Source of the DNA: Grammothele lineata
Taxonomy: Eukaryota; Basidiomycota; Agaricomycetes; Polyporales; Polyporaceae
Reading direction: 5' to 3'
NCBI GenBank assembly: GCA_002150815.3
Contig: NDFF03000040.1
Coordinates: 372,001 to 436,000 of the forward strand
Length of the DNA stretch: 64,000 nt
Part shown: piece by piece, positions 22,656 through 34,629 of the stretch
Layout of the letters: every line of letters begins with the position of its first letter
Position numbering within the stretch: the stretch's first letter is position 1
Position numbers and translations under genes: made by a program
Notes under the pieces: model-generated
Seen by the model: only the letters and a program-made list of their open reading frames with translations
The model's database searches: none
Told to the model about the DNA's origin: nothing

Positions 22656-23898
22656 ATGTCGAACACGATCAAGGCCTCGGTGGTACAAGCTGCTACGGCC
22701 GCGTACTCGCTTCTTGATACTTTGGACAAGCTCGAGAAACTGACTCGTGTGGCCAAGGAGCGCGATGGCGCTCAACTAGTCGTGTTTCCAGAGGCATTGT
22801 CAGTAACGTAACCCCTCCCTATCCGCCGTACGACCTACTGAAGATACGTATAACTCCTCCCCCACTGTAGTATCGGTGGCTACCCCAAGATGTCCACGTT
22901 CGGACTGGTAGTGGGCGCACGCTCACCGGAGGGTCGCGACGAGTTCGTGCGCTATGCCAAGGCGGCGATCGAGGTTCCGGGACCCGCTATCACGCGCATC
23001 GAACAGATTGCAAAGGAAAATGACGCCTTCCTTGTCGTCGGCGTCATCGAGCGCGAAGGCGGCACGTTGTACTGCACCGCGGTGTTCGTCGACCCGAAGG
23101 AGGGTTATGTCGCGAAACACCGCAAGCTTCTGCCAACCGCGATGGAACGTGTTATTTGGGGCCAGGGGGACGGCACAACGCTGCCGGTACTTGATAAGAC
23201 CTTTGAGAAAGTGTCAGGGCAGGGCCCGCCTATCCACACAAAGATTTCGGCGACAATTTGCTGGTATGTCCAGTGAAAGGCCAACTCTGGTGGAGCAAAT
23301 GAACTAACTGTTCATTACGTAGGGAGAACTACATGCCTCTCCGTAAGCATTGCGCCGTCCCTTATCTTCGATATTCACACCCGCTGACCGGTATGCATGC
23401 ACTACAGTGAGAACCTGGTACTACGGCAAAGGGACGCAAATCTACTGCGCACCGACTGTTGACGCACGGCCCGACTGGCAGCATTCCATGGTCCACATCG
23501 CGCTCGAGGGCCGTTGTTTCGTCCTCTCTGCATGTCAGTTCGCGCAGGAGAAAGACTACCCCGCTGATCATGCCGTCGCGGACGCCGCGGCGCGCAGCCC
23601 GGACAACGTGATGATTGCGGGCGGGAGCGTCATCATTAGTCCTCTGGGGCAGGTCCTCGCGGGCCCTTTGCTCGGCCAGGAGGGCGTGATCACCGCCGAG
23701 CTGGATTTGGACGACATCTATCGCGGGAAGTTTGACTTGGATTCGGTAGGACATTACGCACGGAACGACGGTGAGTGCTGGCAGTCTGTTTCTCGGTATA
23801 TCACTGGTTATGCTGACATCTCTGGGGTTGCCTTCACGAACCTGGAAGTGTTCCGGTTGTCGTTGGTAGATCCGAACGTTACCGAAAAAGCCACGTAG
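22656..23898 (+). CDS. Nitrilase (carbon-nitrogen hydrolase superfamily)
   Basis: Hydrolyses a nitrile or similar C-N bond. ATG 22656 (MSNTIKASVVQAATAAY). The catalytic triad is visible: Glu in LVVFPEA (near residue 47), Lys in KHRKLLPTAMERVIWGQGDG, and Cys in ISATICW|ENYMPL, split by an intron. Later blocks are WQHSMVHIALEGRCFVLSACQ, GGSVIISPLGQVLAGP, EGVITAELDLDDI and FDLDSVGHYARND, with the tail VFRLSLVDPNVTEKAT after a last intron of about 80 nt; TAG at 23896-23898. About 320-330 residues, usual for nitrilases. CWENYMPL is typical of aliphatic/aromatic nitrilases; I see no specific sign of cyanide hydratase. Natural substrate unknown. Confidence 0.9.
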
Positions 23899-24941
23899 TG
23901 AAGGGGTCGTACTGTATATATCGTCAGTCGTTGGTAGCAGGCAAGCATACCAAATCTCCTGGTGGATGTGATGACAAGTATTTCCCCCAAATGCCGATGA
24001 AGGAGATTGGTAGCTCATATTAATATCTTCCCTCCTTGTACTTATCCTAGCCGAACTAGCTAGACTTCCCCACTAGAGCAATCGGGAAAATTAGTTCAGG
24101 CAAGGTGAGCTCCCTGGGATTCGGAGAATGACGCCTTGGTGCCTATGCGGTGGATGTGATCATGAATGGAGTTAGTGGACGCGTACGAAGGATATGCGGA
24201 GGTAACACGAGCCGACCTAACCCCTCGTACTGGTCAATTCGATGGTAGGTCTTCTAGATCTCACGAAGGCCGTTCGCAGCTACGGTGCCTGCGGCCGAAG
24301 ATGAGAGACGAGATAACTTGATATGGCATGCGCTGGCTCATGACGCGGGCATCAGCGCCGCCCGCGACGCGAAGGCCGAGAATTGAGGAAAGATGGTTGA
24401 CAACAACTGAGGCTTCCGCTGCTCTCCTCCGCGCACTCCGTCGAAGCCGCGCACTCCAGGGAAGGGGACGTCCGGCTGACTAGTAAAAGGGTCAGAGATC
24501 TCTCTCGTAGAGTTCTCGTCTTCCCTCGTTCGTGCCGCGCGACTGAAGCGTGCCCTGCGGCGGACTCATATGAAGAGGACGCGGGTCGGAGACGGAGAAG
24601 ATGTCATCCCACAGCATGCCTCCCACCATCCGCGGCCGGTCGCCATTGCACTGGGTGAGCACTCGAGACCTTACGGTGGGCCGCTGGCGGCGGGTAGTTG
24701 ACGACGGACGCGGGCTCCGCAGATAGTCGTGCCCAAGCCGGGCGTAGTGTTGGGCGCCACAGAATCAAGCAGCGCCAAACAAGAACAGCGCTCGCGACCT
24801 CCTTCAGTTCTTCCCCCCGTTCCATTCCTCGCGGCCATCCAGGTAGCCCAGGACTCTGCGTCTCCTTCGCCCAACGACTCCCCCCGCCCGCCCTCTCTCG
24901 CGCCCCCCGCCTCCGCCGCCGCCCCGCTCTTGCCTCACACC
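23899..24941. other. long intergenic, upstream of the septin gene
   Basis: About 1 kb. No open frame with family features on either strand, no repeat, no RNA gene recognised. The last 200 bp are C-rich and probably the septin leader. Confidence 0.45.
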
Positions 24942-26659
24942 ATGTCCGACTACGACTCCACCAACGGCGACGCGTCCCTCCCGCCCAGCAGGGTCAACGC
25001 CTCTTCCCCCTCCCTCCAGCAGCCTGCGCCTGAACAGCACGGTCTTTCGCCAATCATCCGCAAAAAGCTCATGGGCTTCGTCGGCTTCGCCAACCTCCCC
25101 AACCAAGTCCACAGGAAGAGCGTCCGCAAGGGTTTCCAGTTCACCGCTATGGTCGTCGGTACGTAGCAACTCGCGGCCCCCGCGCCAGCGTGCTTACCCT
25201 TCTCCCCCAGGCGAGTCTGGTCTAGGCAAGTCTACCCTCATCAACACTCTCTTCAACACTACGCTCTACCCGGCCAAGGTGCCTCTGCCGCCCAGTGCGG
25301 AGCGCCCCTCAACAGTTGCCATTGAGAGCATCAGTGCTGGTGAGTAATCGGCCCTCTACGCCTGCGCAGCATGCTCACGCTCACGGCATGCGTAGACATT
25401 GAGGAGAACGGTGTTCGCCTACGCCTCACCGTCGTCGACACGCCTGGATTTGGTGACTTCGTCAACAACGACGAGTGGTACGTGTCACGTCGCAATTCAT
25501 GGGATGCATGCTAAGAAGCGTGCCAATCAGTTGGAAGCCCATTGTCGAGAATATTGAAGCGCGCTTCGACTCATACCTGGAGCAGGAGAACAGGGTAAAC
25601 CGGCAAAAAATTGTGGATAACCGCGTCCACGCCTGCCTCTACTTCATTCAACCCACTGGTCACTCGTAAGCTGATGAGTCGCTGTTCTTTCATCTCCATG
25701 TACTGAGGCGATTTTCGTCCAAAGCCTCAAGCCCATTGACATTGAGTTTATGCGCCAGCTGCACACCAAAGTGAACCTGATCCCCATCATTGCGAAGGCT
25801 GATACCCTTACGGATGAGGAGATTGCGGAGTTCAAGGCTAGGGTATGTCTTGTCGTGCTAGCGCACCGCATCGTGCTTAAAATGAGTGTGTGACGTGTAA
25901 CAGGTATTGGCGGACATCGAGCATCATAAGATTCAGATCTTTGAGGCGCCGACGTACGAGAACGAGGACGAGGAGGCGGTCGCAGAGGCAAAGGAGATTG
26001 CTAGCAAGATTCCCTTCGCCGTGGTAGGCTCTGACAGAATTGTCAAGACCCCGGATGGCCGTGAAGTCCGCGGCCGTGCATACCCGTGGGGTGTCGTGGA
26101 GGTCGACAACGAGGATCACTGCGATTTCGTCAAGCTCCGTCAGATGCTCGTCCGGACCTACATGGAGGAACTTCGCGAGTTCACCAACGACGTCCTCTAC
26201 GAGAACTGGCGCACGGAGAAGCTCATCAGCATGGGCGTTATCCAGGACTCCACTGTTTTCAAAGAGGTCAAGTAAGTTGTCACTGCAAGTAAGAGCAGTC
26301 ATTCTCCGGCGCTAACTATAATGCCAGCCCTGCTGTTCGTATCCAGGAAGAGCGCATCATGCATGAGGCTCGGCTCGCGAAGATGGAGGCGGAGATGAAG
26401 ATGGTCTTCCAACAGAAGGTACAGGAGAAGGAGGCCAAGCTTAAGCAGTCTGAGGAAGAGCTTTATGCTCGCCACCGTGAGATGAAGGAGGCTCTCGAGA
26501 AGCAGCGCCTTGACCTCGAGGACAAGAAGCGCCGGATCGAGAGCGGTCGTCCGCTGACACCGGAGAAGGGCGTACGTTCACATCTTTTCCCGCCTCTTCA
26601 GCTTTACATTGACATATATTCTCATCCAGACTCGGAAGAAGACCTTCCTCCGCGGGTAA
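24942..26659 (+). CDS. Septin, Cdc3-type
   Basis: GTP-binding cytoskeletal protein of the septin ring. ATG 24942 ([10 protein letters not shown]). A disordered N-terminus leads to [21 protein letters not shown], a signature of Cdc3/Spn1 septins. G1 is [16 protein letters not shown]3 is [12 protein letters not shown]4 is IIAKADTLT. The septin element includes [29 protein letters not shown], and [15 protein letters not shown] follows. The C-terminal 80 residues are a strong heptad coiled coil ([46 protein letters not shown]). The last exon after GEKG-type splice reads TRKKTFLRG with TAA at 26657-26659. At least six introns. Class assignment rests on the N-terminal motif; other septin classes are less likely. 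Confidence 0.9.
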
Positions 26660-27138
26660 AAGTCTCTTCGTCGTGTATTTCCCTGGCGCGTTTGGTTTGG
26701 TTGCTCTGTCCCAGTGGTGTTGCCCTACCTAGTTTCCTCTGTTCCGTTGTTCTCTCGCATTTCGCTACCGTACATCTCCGGTCCTCCCGATGTGTTTGTC
26801 TAATCCGCTCGATGTGTCGTTGGAACACTCGCCCGCACTCCTTTCCTGGATACCACCTTGTCTCGTCTCGAATCCGTCCGTATTACGGTCCGTCACTCCC
26901 TAACACAAAACCCTCTCCGGACTGTAGTGAGCTACATGCTTTTTATGACATACCCTATTCAACGTTGAAACCGTCGGAAAGAGTGTGCTATGTTTGTGAG
27001 ATTTTGAGTTGTGCATCAGCTTTATCAGGATCAACATCGCCAAACATCGCTGTGGCGTCGATGAGCAAGTACTTGGATTACGACCGCGAGTCAACCTCGC
27101 CTCCTACCGTTCCCCGCGCCTCAACCTTCTACTTTACC
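26660..27138. other. intergenic between septin and Mtr10 genes
   Basis: 479 bp, pyrimidine-rich, holding the septin 3' UTR and the Mtr10 promoter. The open frame of the last septin exons continues through here if the final intron is retained, but the sequence then has no septin features. Confidence 0.45.
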
Positions 27139-30100
27139 ATGGCCAATGTTCAGGCCGTACTCTCTGCGCTTGAAGTTTTCAGCCGCGCTCCTGAGAAGGC
27201 TGCTCTAGAGCAAGCCAATTCCTGGCTCCAGGACTTCCAACACTCTGTAAATACCTGTTTCGCCATTCCGGACGACCGCGCCCTCTGACGCCCCGCTTCC
27301 AATGTGTATCAGTCGGAAGCTTGGTCTACATGCAACGTCCTCCTCCTGTCTTCTGACGCACCATTAGCAGCGAAGTTGTTCGCCGCGCAGACGTTTAGGG
27401 CCAAGGTGCGTACCCTAAGACACCTCTTGCCAATTGCCCCGGCGAGAGATCAATCATGATTTCCTCCTCCAGGTCACCTACGATCTCGCGGAGATGGGCC
27501 GCGATGACCTCATGCGCCTAAAAGACACGCTGCTGACCGCGTTGCAAACATATCATGCTGGTCCGCGTACAATCCTCGTCCAACTATGCCTCGCGATCTC
27601 CGCGCTCGCACTACAGCTTCCCGCGTGGGAAGACCCGATGCAAACCATGATCGAATCGTTTGGAACGAACCCCGCGATGGTCCCCGCCTTGCTGCAGTTC
27701 TTGACAGTTTTGCCTGAGGAGGTTACTACCAATACGAAGATACCCATCACGGTGCGTTGAGTGCCTTCACAATCTGAAGATCGTCCTAAACAATATCGGT
27801 TAATCGCTCTAGGATGATGACTACAAGGAGAGAGCGGCGCGACTGCTTACCATAAATGCGCCTAAAGTTGCCGATCTGCTCGCGATGTATCTTCAGGCTC
27901 CTGGTACGTTCATATCTTCCTATGGGCGGTCCACCTGTTTATGGTGGAATTAGGTGCCACTTTCACCGTACAGACCCAAGTCTTCAACGCCCTCAGCAGC
28001 TGGCTAGCTGCCGGGGAAATCCCTGCGATGTCCTTGCTCGCTTCGCCACTACTGCCATATATGTTCCAAGCCCTTGCGTCGGACGAACTGTTCGACTCGG
28101 CGGTAACGGCGGTCTGTGACCTCATTCACGAAACACAAGAAGTCGACGAAAATATGCCTGTCATCGAGGCTATCGTACCTCAGGTCATTGCCCTTCGGCC
28201 TCAACTGGCAGATAGCAAGGATGATCCAGAGAAAATCAGAGGTCTTGCTCGTGTCTTTGCTGAGGCCGGTGAAGCGTATCGCGGGCTCCTCCTTCACCAC
28301 CCGGACACCTTCTTCCCGATTGTAGAGGCTATCGGGGAATGTTCCGCCTACCCGGACCTCGACATCGTGCCCATCACGTTCAATTTTTGGATGAGACTTG
28401 CCCAGAGCATCGGCAAGAAGCCTTCGGTTTCCCCTCTCTTCATCGATGCGTACCAAGCTCTGATGAGCGTCATTATCCGCCACCTGCACTTCCCTGCGGA
28501 TGTGTCTACCTTGACAGGACAAGAGGCCGAGAACTTCCGGTCCTTCCGTCATGTTATGGGGGATACCCTCAAGGACTGTTGCTGTGTCCTTGGCACCGAA
28601 AAATGTCTGTCCGCCGCGTACGAGCTCATTACTAATGGGCTTGCCCGTGGTTCGAATATCTCGTGGCAAGAAATCGAAGCGCCGTTGTTTGCAATGCGCT
28701 CCATGGGTGCGGAAGTCGACTCCAACGACGACAAGGCAGTACCAAAGATCATGGACCTCATCCCTTCGCTGCCGCCCCACCCTCGCGTCCGCTATGCCGC
28801 ACTCCTTATCATCTCCCGGTACACCGAGTGGATCAACAAACATCCCGACTATATCCCCTACCAACTCCAATACATCTCCGCAGGTTTCGAGGACAGCGAC
28901 CAAGAAGTAAATGCAGCAGCCGGGCAGGCACTCAAGTACTTATGCCAGGACTGCAGACGGGTGCGCAAACCTCCTCCAACAAGTGCGACTTCACTGAGTC
29001 GCTCTGGTTCGCAGCATCTTGTCGAGTTCCTGCCTCAGTTACATTCGTTCTTGGCTACGATGGGCTCGAAGCTCGCCCAAGACGACAAGGTGCAGGTATA
29101 TGAGGCCATTGCATATGTTATCTCAGCAATGCCCATGGAACAGGCTGCGCAGTCTCTCCGGACGTTCTCGTTGGATATTTTGAGCCGCGTGCACGATTTG
29201 GCTACGAAATCCCCGCCTGCGACAAAGGACGAGCTTGTGAACATCGCACGTACGTCCCGCACATTGTTATATACCCGTGTTAATCTCACAAGGTATTCAG
29301 ACGACTTGGAAAATCTGGAAGTCATGCTGGGTGTCGTAGGATCGTTTGGCGACCAACTGCCTGCTGCATGCCAAAATACGCACCAAGAGGCTTGGGCAGT
29401 TTTTGAACCATTCATCGCGAAGTACGGCTCAGAGTACACCATCACTGAACGGACAACCCGTGTTCTCCGAGGCGGACTTACCTTTTTCGGGCCTGCCGTA
29501 TTGTCGATTGCGCCTCCAGTCCTCGCAAGGATGGGGGTATCGTTCGAGTCAACAAGCTACTCTAGCTACCTGTGGTTGGCGGGAAAGCTTGTTGGGCGCT
29601 TCGGCGAAGAAGGAGACCCTACATTACGGACTGCGTTCAAGGACGTCTATGAAAGGGCCTCGAACAAGATGGTCGCAATCTTGCAAGCAAAGACCCCATC
29701 CATGATACCAGATGGTAAGTTTCCTTCAATGAATGGTGAGTAAACGCTGATGCCTCCTACAGTCATGGAAGATTACCTGCAGATGATGCTACAGATGATT
29801 GAATTCGCTCCCGACATCTTCTTCCCCTCGCCTGCCTTTCCCATCGCATTTCGTGTAGCGATGGGTGGTCTTTCTCTTGTTTACTCCGACATTACTTATG
29901 CAGCGATTGATCTCCTCCGTAGCATTCTTGCGCATGAATGCCTCGCGCCTTCTTCCACACCACCACCGCCAAAGTTCCCCATCTACGCGAACGCGATACG
30001 GCCTGTTGTAGAACAGGAAGGTCCGGTGCTGACTGGGTACCTCATATCAGGCCTTGTGGGTGACTTCCCAGAGGAGTCTATCCACATGGTCTGCACCATT

Positions 30101-30388
30101 TTCCGCGTCCTTGCCACACTCTGGCCCTCGCTATTACTCGCGTGGCTGCCTCCCGCAGTACAGCCGCTTCTGTCGTCGACAGCCCCGGACGCAGCTAAGG
30201 CGGCGTTTATCGCGGAGATGAATAAGTGAGTGCACTATCCGCCGAGTACACTTCGCGACTGATGTCCATATGCGCGCAGCTCGGTGGGATCTGGTGAGGC
30301 GGACAAAGTGAAGTACGCAGTGATGGCCCTTCACCGGGCGTCCCGCAAGGCGCGCGACCGGCGGCGTATGGGCCCGATGGACGGCTGA
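27139..30388 (+). CDS. MTR10: Mtr10/transportin-3-like karyopherin beta (nuclear import receptor)
   Basis: Importin-beta family HEAT-repeat protein, about 930 residues. Mtr10 in yeast imports the SR-like protein Npl3 and acts in tRNA retrograde traffic; the animal relative TNPO3 imports SR proteins. I take the ATG at 27139 (MANVQAVLSALEVFSRAPEK); another in-frame ATG is at 27061, but related proteins start near the first. The N-terminal importin-beta-like helix block is EQANSWLQDFQHS|SEAWSTCNVLLLSSDAPLAAKLFAAQTFRAK|VTYDL. HEAT repeats follow throughout, mostly in one exon (27955-29715: VQTQVFNALSSWLAAGEIP, FFPIVEAIGECSAYPDLDIVPITFNFW, RVRYAALLIISRYTEW). The C-terminus is KVKYAVMALHRASRKARDRRRMGPMDG, TGA at 30386-30388. 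Confidence 0.9.
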
Positions 30389-30662
30389 GGAGCGTGACAG
30401 TACATGGAGAAGAATGTAGCGTGTACCTGTAATACATCTCGCACAAACACTTGTATCGTTATCACCGCTGCTGTCCGCCGCCTAGTCCGCACCGCGAAGG
30501 TACTCGGACTCCCATTCGCTGCCGCTGCGGGCGGAGTCGGGAAGACCGTGATTTCGAGCACCGGCTGGCCACGTGCATGACTGGTCAAAACAGGCAACGC
30601 ACCTAAACGCGACAGGCGCGTCTCCGGGCCAGCCAGCACAACTCTTTTCCTTACCTCCTCCA

Positions 30663-32144
30663 ATGTTTCGTCGCGCTGGCCAGTCGCTCTCATCCGCAGG
30701 TACGACCCGTACTCCGTAGCTGTTTCCCCTTCCATCCTCCAGTAGTATCTGAGCTGACTCTCCGCCAGCTGGGCGCCGGGCGTTCTCCCAGTCTGCCGCC
30801 CGTCGCAGCTACGAGGATACCATCCGGAACCTCCTCATCCACAAGGACACCAAGGTCCTCTGTCAGGGTCTCACTGGAAAGACGGTGCGCGACCTATCTT
30901 GTATCTTCCTTACCCTCACTTACCTCCGCGCACCCAGGGTACTTTCCACGTGAAGGAGGCGCTTGAGTACGGTACGCGCATGGTGGGTGGTGTCTCGCCT
31001 AAGAAGGCGGGGCAAACGCACCTCGGGCTCCCCATCTTCGGCAGCGTCAAAGAGGTGAGTTCTCCCTCAGTGGAAAGCACACCACGATGTTCACCTCGGT
31101 CAGGCCGTCCGTGAAGTGCAACCCGACGCCACCGTCCTCTACGTCCCCCCACCGACCGCCGCGGACGCCATCATCGAGGCCATTGAGAACGAGATTGGCC
31201 TCATTGTATGCATCACTGAGGGAATTCCCCAGCTGGACGAAGTCCGAGTGAGTTCCGTCGCTCTAACTCCGTCGCCGCCTCCCCGCTCATCCCCTCCACT
31301 CAATTCATATGTCCTTCCGATCCAATGCCGGCGTAGGTCATGAACGCGCTGAAGAGCCAGTCCAAGTCGCGCCTCGTTGGTCCCAACTGCCCTGGCATCA
31401 TTAACCCCGAGGGCTGTAAGATGGGCATTCAGCCTGGGGCGATTCACAAGCCTGGCCGCATCGGTTCGTTCCGCTGCGGCTTCCCGCCCGACGTGGGCCA
31501 ATCACGGGCATTATGGTTGACGGTTCCGCAGGTATCGTGTCTCGCTCAGGAACGCTCACGTATGAGGCGGTAGCGCAAACGACAAACGTCGGCCTTGGCC
31601 AGTCGCTCGTCGTCGGCATTGGCGGTGACCCCTTCCCCGGTACGAAGCATCTTGACGTCGTAAAGCTGTTCCTTGAGGATCCCAGAACCGAGGGTATGCC
31701 AAAAATTATCCGCGGCTATACTCGTTTGACATTCTTGTAGGCCTCGTCCTCATTGGTGAGATTGGCGGTGGTATGGAGGAGGAAGCTGCCGAGTACCTGG
31801 AGAAATACAACAAGACGCGTCCCAACCCCAAGCCAGTTGTCGGCTTCATTGCTGGTCGTACTGCTCCCCCAGGTCGCCGCATGGGCCACGCTGGTGCTAT
31901 CATCTCTGGTGGTAAGGGTATGTGCAGGTCTGTTCTTGTGCTGCGAGGTATTGCTCATCTTGTCGACGTCCAGGTGCCGCCTCGGATAAGGTCGCCGCTC
32001 TCGAGAAGGCAGGTGTACACGTCACCGATAGCCCCGCCAAAATCGGTGCCACGATGCTCAAGGTATGCTGCTGACTCTTGAATGGAACGTAAACCGGGCT
32101 TCTGACAGTGCTTGTAGGCGATGCAGGAGGCTGGTCTTGCATAG
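30663..32144 (+). CDS. Succinyl-CoA ligase (ADP/GDP-forming) subunit alpha, mitochondrial
   Basis: TCA-cycle enzyme, alpha subunit, carrying the CoA site and phosphohistidine. ATG 30663 ([12 protein letters not shown]) begins a short Arg/Ser presequence ([11 protein letters not shown]). Then come [132 protein letters not shown], and [27 protein letters not shown], where GHAGAI holds the active-site His. The end is MQEAGLA, TAG at 32142-32144. Eight or so short introns. About 330 residues, the usual length. Runs codirectionally 274 bp after Mtr10. Confidence 0.95.
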
Positions 32145-32262
32145 GGGGGTTTAGAGGAAGGACGACCTCAGCGGTCTACCGACTTTGCTTATGTAATAGA
32201 TTAAGTATAAGCTCGATGTACTTGGGATTCCACGACGCACGCTGTGTCGCTCGTGTACCATA

Positions 32263-33180
32263 ATGTCCGCCACCTACGATCCATCTCCTTCGTTCTATGA
32301 AGCAGCGACCTTCCTTTCCTCTGCCCCCTCCTTAACCTCCGTTGGGAATGCGGTCAAGCTTGAGGTTCTTACCCATCTTCGGCCATGCGAGTCGCGCCTA
32401 ACGTCGTTTTTGCTACTCTTCTACTCGGCGCGGGATAGTTGTACGCAATCTTCAAATACTTGACGGTATCGCCGACACCCAATATACCGAGACCATCTCT
32501 CCTTGACTTTACGGGCAAAGCAAAGTGGGATGCGTGGAAGTCTGCGGGTGAGACGTACAGAAACCGCGAAGCAGACGCGGAGGCACGATACTTGGAGATC
32601 GCAGGGAGTCTGGGTTGGACGAGAGGTGTACAGTCTGAGGAAAAGAAGCCTAAGGAAGAAAGGCCCGAAGAGGAAGACAACCCAATGGATGAGGACGACA
32701 TCTGGGATAGGGAGGAGGACATCGAGTCCATGAGAAAAGGAAGCGAAGCTGCAATGGGTCACATCACGAGCACGATGGTTGTTGACGATGCGCCAAGCTC
32801 CAGCGCCCTGAGCAACCTGGCCATTGCAGGGCATGTAGAAAGTATGACCGCATATCTACGAGAACATCCAGCAACGGACGTGAACTCGTTAGATGAAAAC
32901 GTAGGCTTTTACACGATCACTACATATAACAATCGTCGAGCTGAAGATCATCGAAGGGATACACTCCGTTGCATTTGGCTGCAGACCGTGGGCATGCTGA
33001 GGTTGTAAAAACTCTTTTGGAACGTGGCGCAGACCGGAATGTGAAGGTAACCAGGTTTAATTGGGTACCCGGCGAACACTGACATATGTACCGTACTAGG
33101 ATGAGGACGAATACACTGCGAGGGAGTTGGCAGAAATTGCGGGGCACCATGAGATTGTAAACCTGCTATCCGGAGCATAG
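32263..33180 (+). CDS. Acyl-CoA-binding and ankyrin-repeat protein (ACBD6-like)
   Basis: Two-domain protein of about 250 residues. ATG 32263 ([20 protein letters not shown]). The N-terminal ACBP domain reads [40 protein letters not shown]; the KAKWDAW block is the core of the family and binds acyl-CoA. An acidic, Glu/Asp-rich linker follows ([21 protein letters not shown]). Two ankyrin repeats end the protein: [26 protein letters not shown] and [29 protein letters not shown] at 33178-33180. An intron after NSLDEN must be removed, since readthrough breaks the repeat. This order matches ACBD6, which in animals stimulates protein N-myristoylation; that role here is inference. Confidence 0.85.
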
Positions 33181-33393
33181 GATGTACCGTCACGAGCCTC
33201 CACGCCCTCTGTCTCCCTCCCTTCGTCTATAGTGCCCTACGTCCCTCGCACACCCTTCTGCCTGCTACGTCACCGTGGCGGGAAGCACCGTATGTGCGGC
33301 AAATGCTATAGCCGTGACTGGGTGCCCATTAGTCCGGTATAATGTACATTGACCATGATGTATGGGGAACGCCCCGGGCGGGCTGTGGGTGAA

Positions 33394-33788
33394 TCATGCA
33401 GATTGCTGTGCGGTAGGAAGAGGGGGTGAAGGCGTCGTGTTGAAGACTTGGTCGTGTGATAGGTGTCGTGGTACAATGCCGCCCTATAGAGAACCTTGTC
33501 GTGAGCATCACCTTCAAACCAAGAGTAGAAAAAGCGCAAGGCACACACCATCTCGAATAGCTTCGCCACAGTTGGAGTAGGGGTCGCGCCGACATTGAGC
33601 CAGTAGCGTATACGCTGCACGCTCCACTCGACTGTCTTCGTATCTTCGCCAGGCTTAAGGCGGGGGTTGTAGACCCCGAGGAGCTCGATGGGCTTCGCGT
33701 TCCGCCGCTTGCGCTGGTTGATGGCAACGATATGAAAAATGCGGTTATTCCGCACGCCGTGCATCGCCATTCGTATCTTTACAGCCAT
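33394..33788 (-). CDS. Mitochondrial ribosomal protein bS16m
   Basis: Small mitoribosomal subunit protein, 109 residues. ATG at 33786-33788 (MAVKIRMAMHGVRNNRIFHI). The S16 core follows: INQRKRRNAKPIELLGVYNP, KTVEWSVQRIRYWLNVGATPT, VAKLFEM. One intron, GTGTGT...CTATAG, joins KLFEM to GGIVPRHLSHDQVF and the tail PPLPTAQQSA, TGA at 33394-33396. GGI directly after the LFEM helix is what the family has, so I prefer this over unspliced reading, which would run to 33306. No separate presequence is needed since S16 is short and basic. It is head-to-head with LSm5, with 206 bp between start codons. Confidence 0.9.
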
Positions 33789-33994
33789 TTGGAAGAAGAG
33801 CGAAGGGGGGAGGGGACAGACAAGGGGACAGTCACTGGCCAAAGGAGAGCTGCTGCCCGCGTTGGCACGCGCGACAAATTCGAGTAAGCGCCCGCGAGAA
33901 CGGACCGCCCGGCCCGCCTCCAGAACCGGAGCTAGCTGAAGCTGAAGCTTTCGAAGTTGAGATCTTGCGGTGGCTCACTATCAACCGATGCGAC
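33789..33994. promoter_or_regulatory. shared divergent promoter, bS16m and LSm5
   Basis: 206 bp between divergent start codons, so both promoters lie here. No TATA box seen. An upstream atg at 33988-33990, 5 bp before the LSm5 ATG, is out of frame with it. Confidence 0.5.
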
Positions 33995-34486
33995 ATGGCG
34001 TCCCAAATCCTACCCCTAGGTACGAGTGCATGTCTACACCATAGGACGTATTTGCCTTCTTACTTCTGGGCAACAGAGTTGATCGATAGGTGTATTGGGT
34101 CCCGTATCTGGGTCATTATGAAGAATGACAGGGAATTCACTGGCACACTCCTTGGCTTTGATGACTTCGTCAGTGAGTGCTGCCAAAGGTTACCATCATT
34201 TCCACGGCGTTGTAGTGATTTGCTTCGTGGTAGACATGGTTTTGGAGGACGTGACTGAGTAGTTAGTCGCTACGTACCCCCTCGAGCTGCCGGGGTCTAA
34301 CGCAGTATTCTGTAGCGAGACAAACGCCCAAGGTCGCAAGAAGACGAAGCTGAACCAGACGTTACTTAACGGTAATAACATCTGCATGGTATGTCGATAC
34401 AGAAAATCCCAAGCTGCAGCTTACTTTCCACAACCTTTACAACCCCATAGCTTATCCCCGGTAGCTCGGGACCGGAGGACGCGTAA
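33995..34486 (+). CDS. LSM5: LSm5, U6 snRNA-associated Sm-like protein
   Basis: Subunit of the LSm1-7 (mRNA decay) and LSm2-8 (U6 snRNP) rings. Exons 33995-34019, 34077-34172, 34234-34258, 34316-34388 and 34451-34486 sum to 255 nt, giving 84 residues. They read MASQILPLELIDRCIGSRIWV, IMKNDREFTGTLLGFDDFV, NMVLEDVTDETNAQGRKKTKL, NQTLLNGNNICM and LIPGSSGPEDA, with TAA at 34484-34486. Sm1 (ELIDRCIGSRIWVIMKNDREFTGTLLGFD region) and Sm2 (LLNGNNICMLIPG) are complete. Five exons in under 500 bp, two of them 25 nt, show how finely split short genes are here. Confidence 0.93.
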
Positions 34487-34629
34487 TCGACAGTCCGATA
34501 AATCTTCGGTGTCAGACATACATCCCAAAAACCTCGTTTCTAGTTTCGGAATATGCTGCGCTGGAATGAACAAAAATCTCATATACAGTTGTAAGGCAGA
34601 AGCTCTCTCGAGATCACAAGCAACATCAA

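Noticed and set aside
27061..27138. Earlier in-frame ATG for Mtr10
   Set aside because: Adds 26 residues not expected for the family; start at 27139 matches related proteins. Not fully excluded.
33306..33548. Unspliced C-terminus of bS16m
   Set aside because: Splicing to GGIVPRH restores the conserved GGI after the LFEM helix; the unspliced reading has no S16 features.
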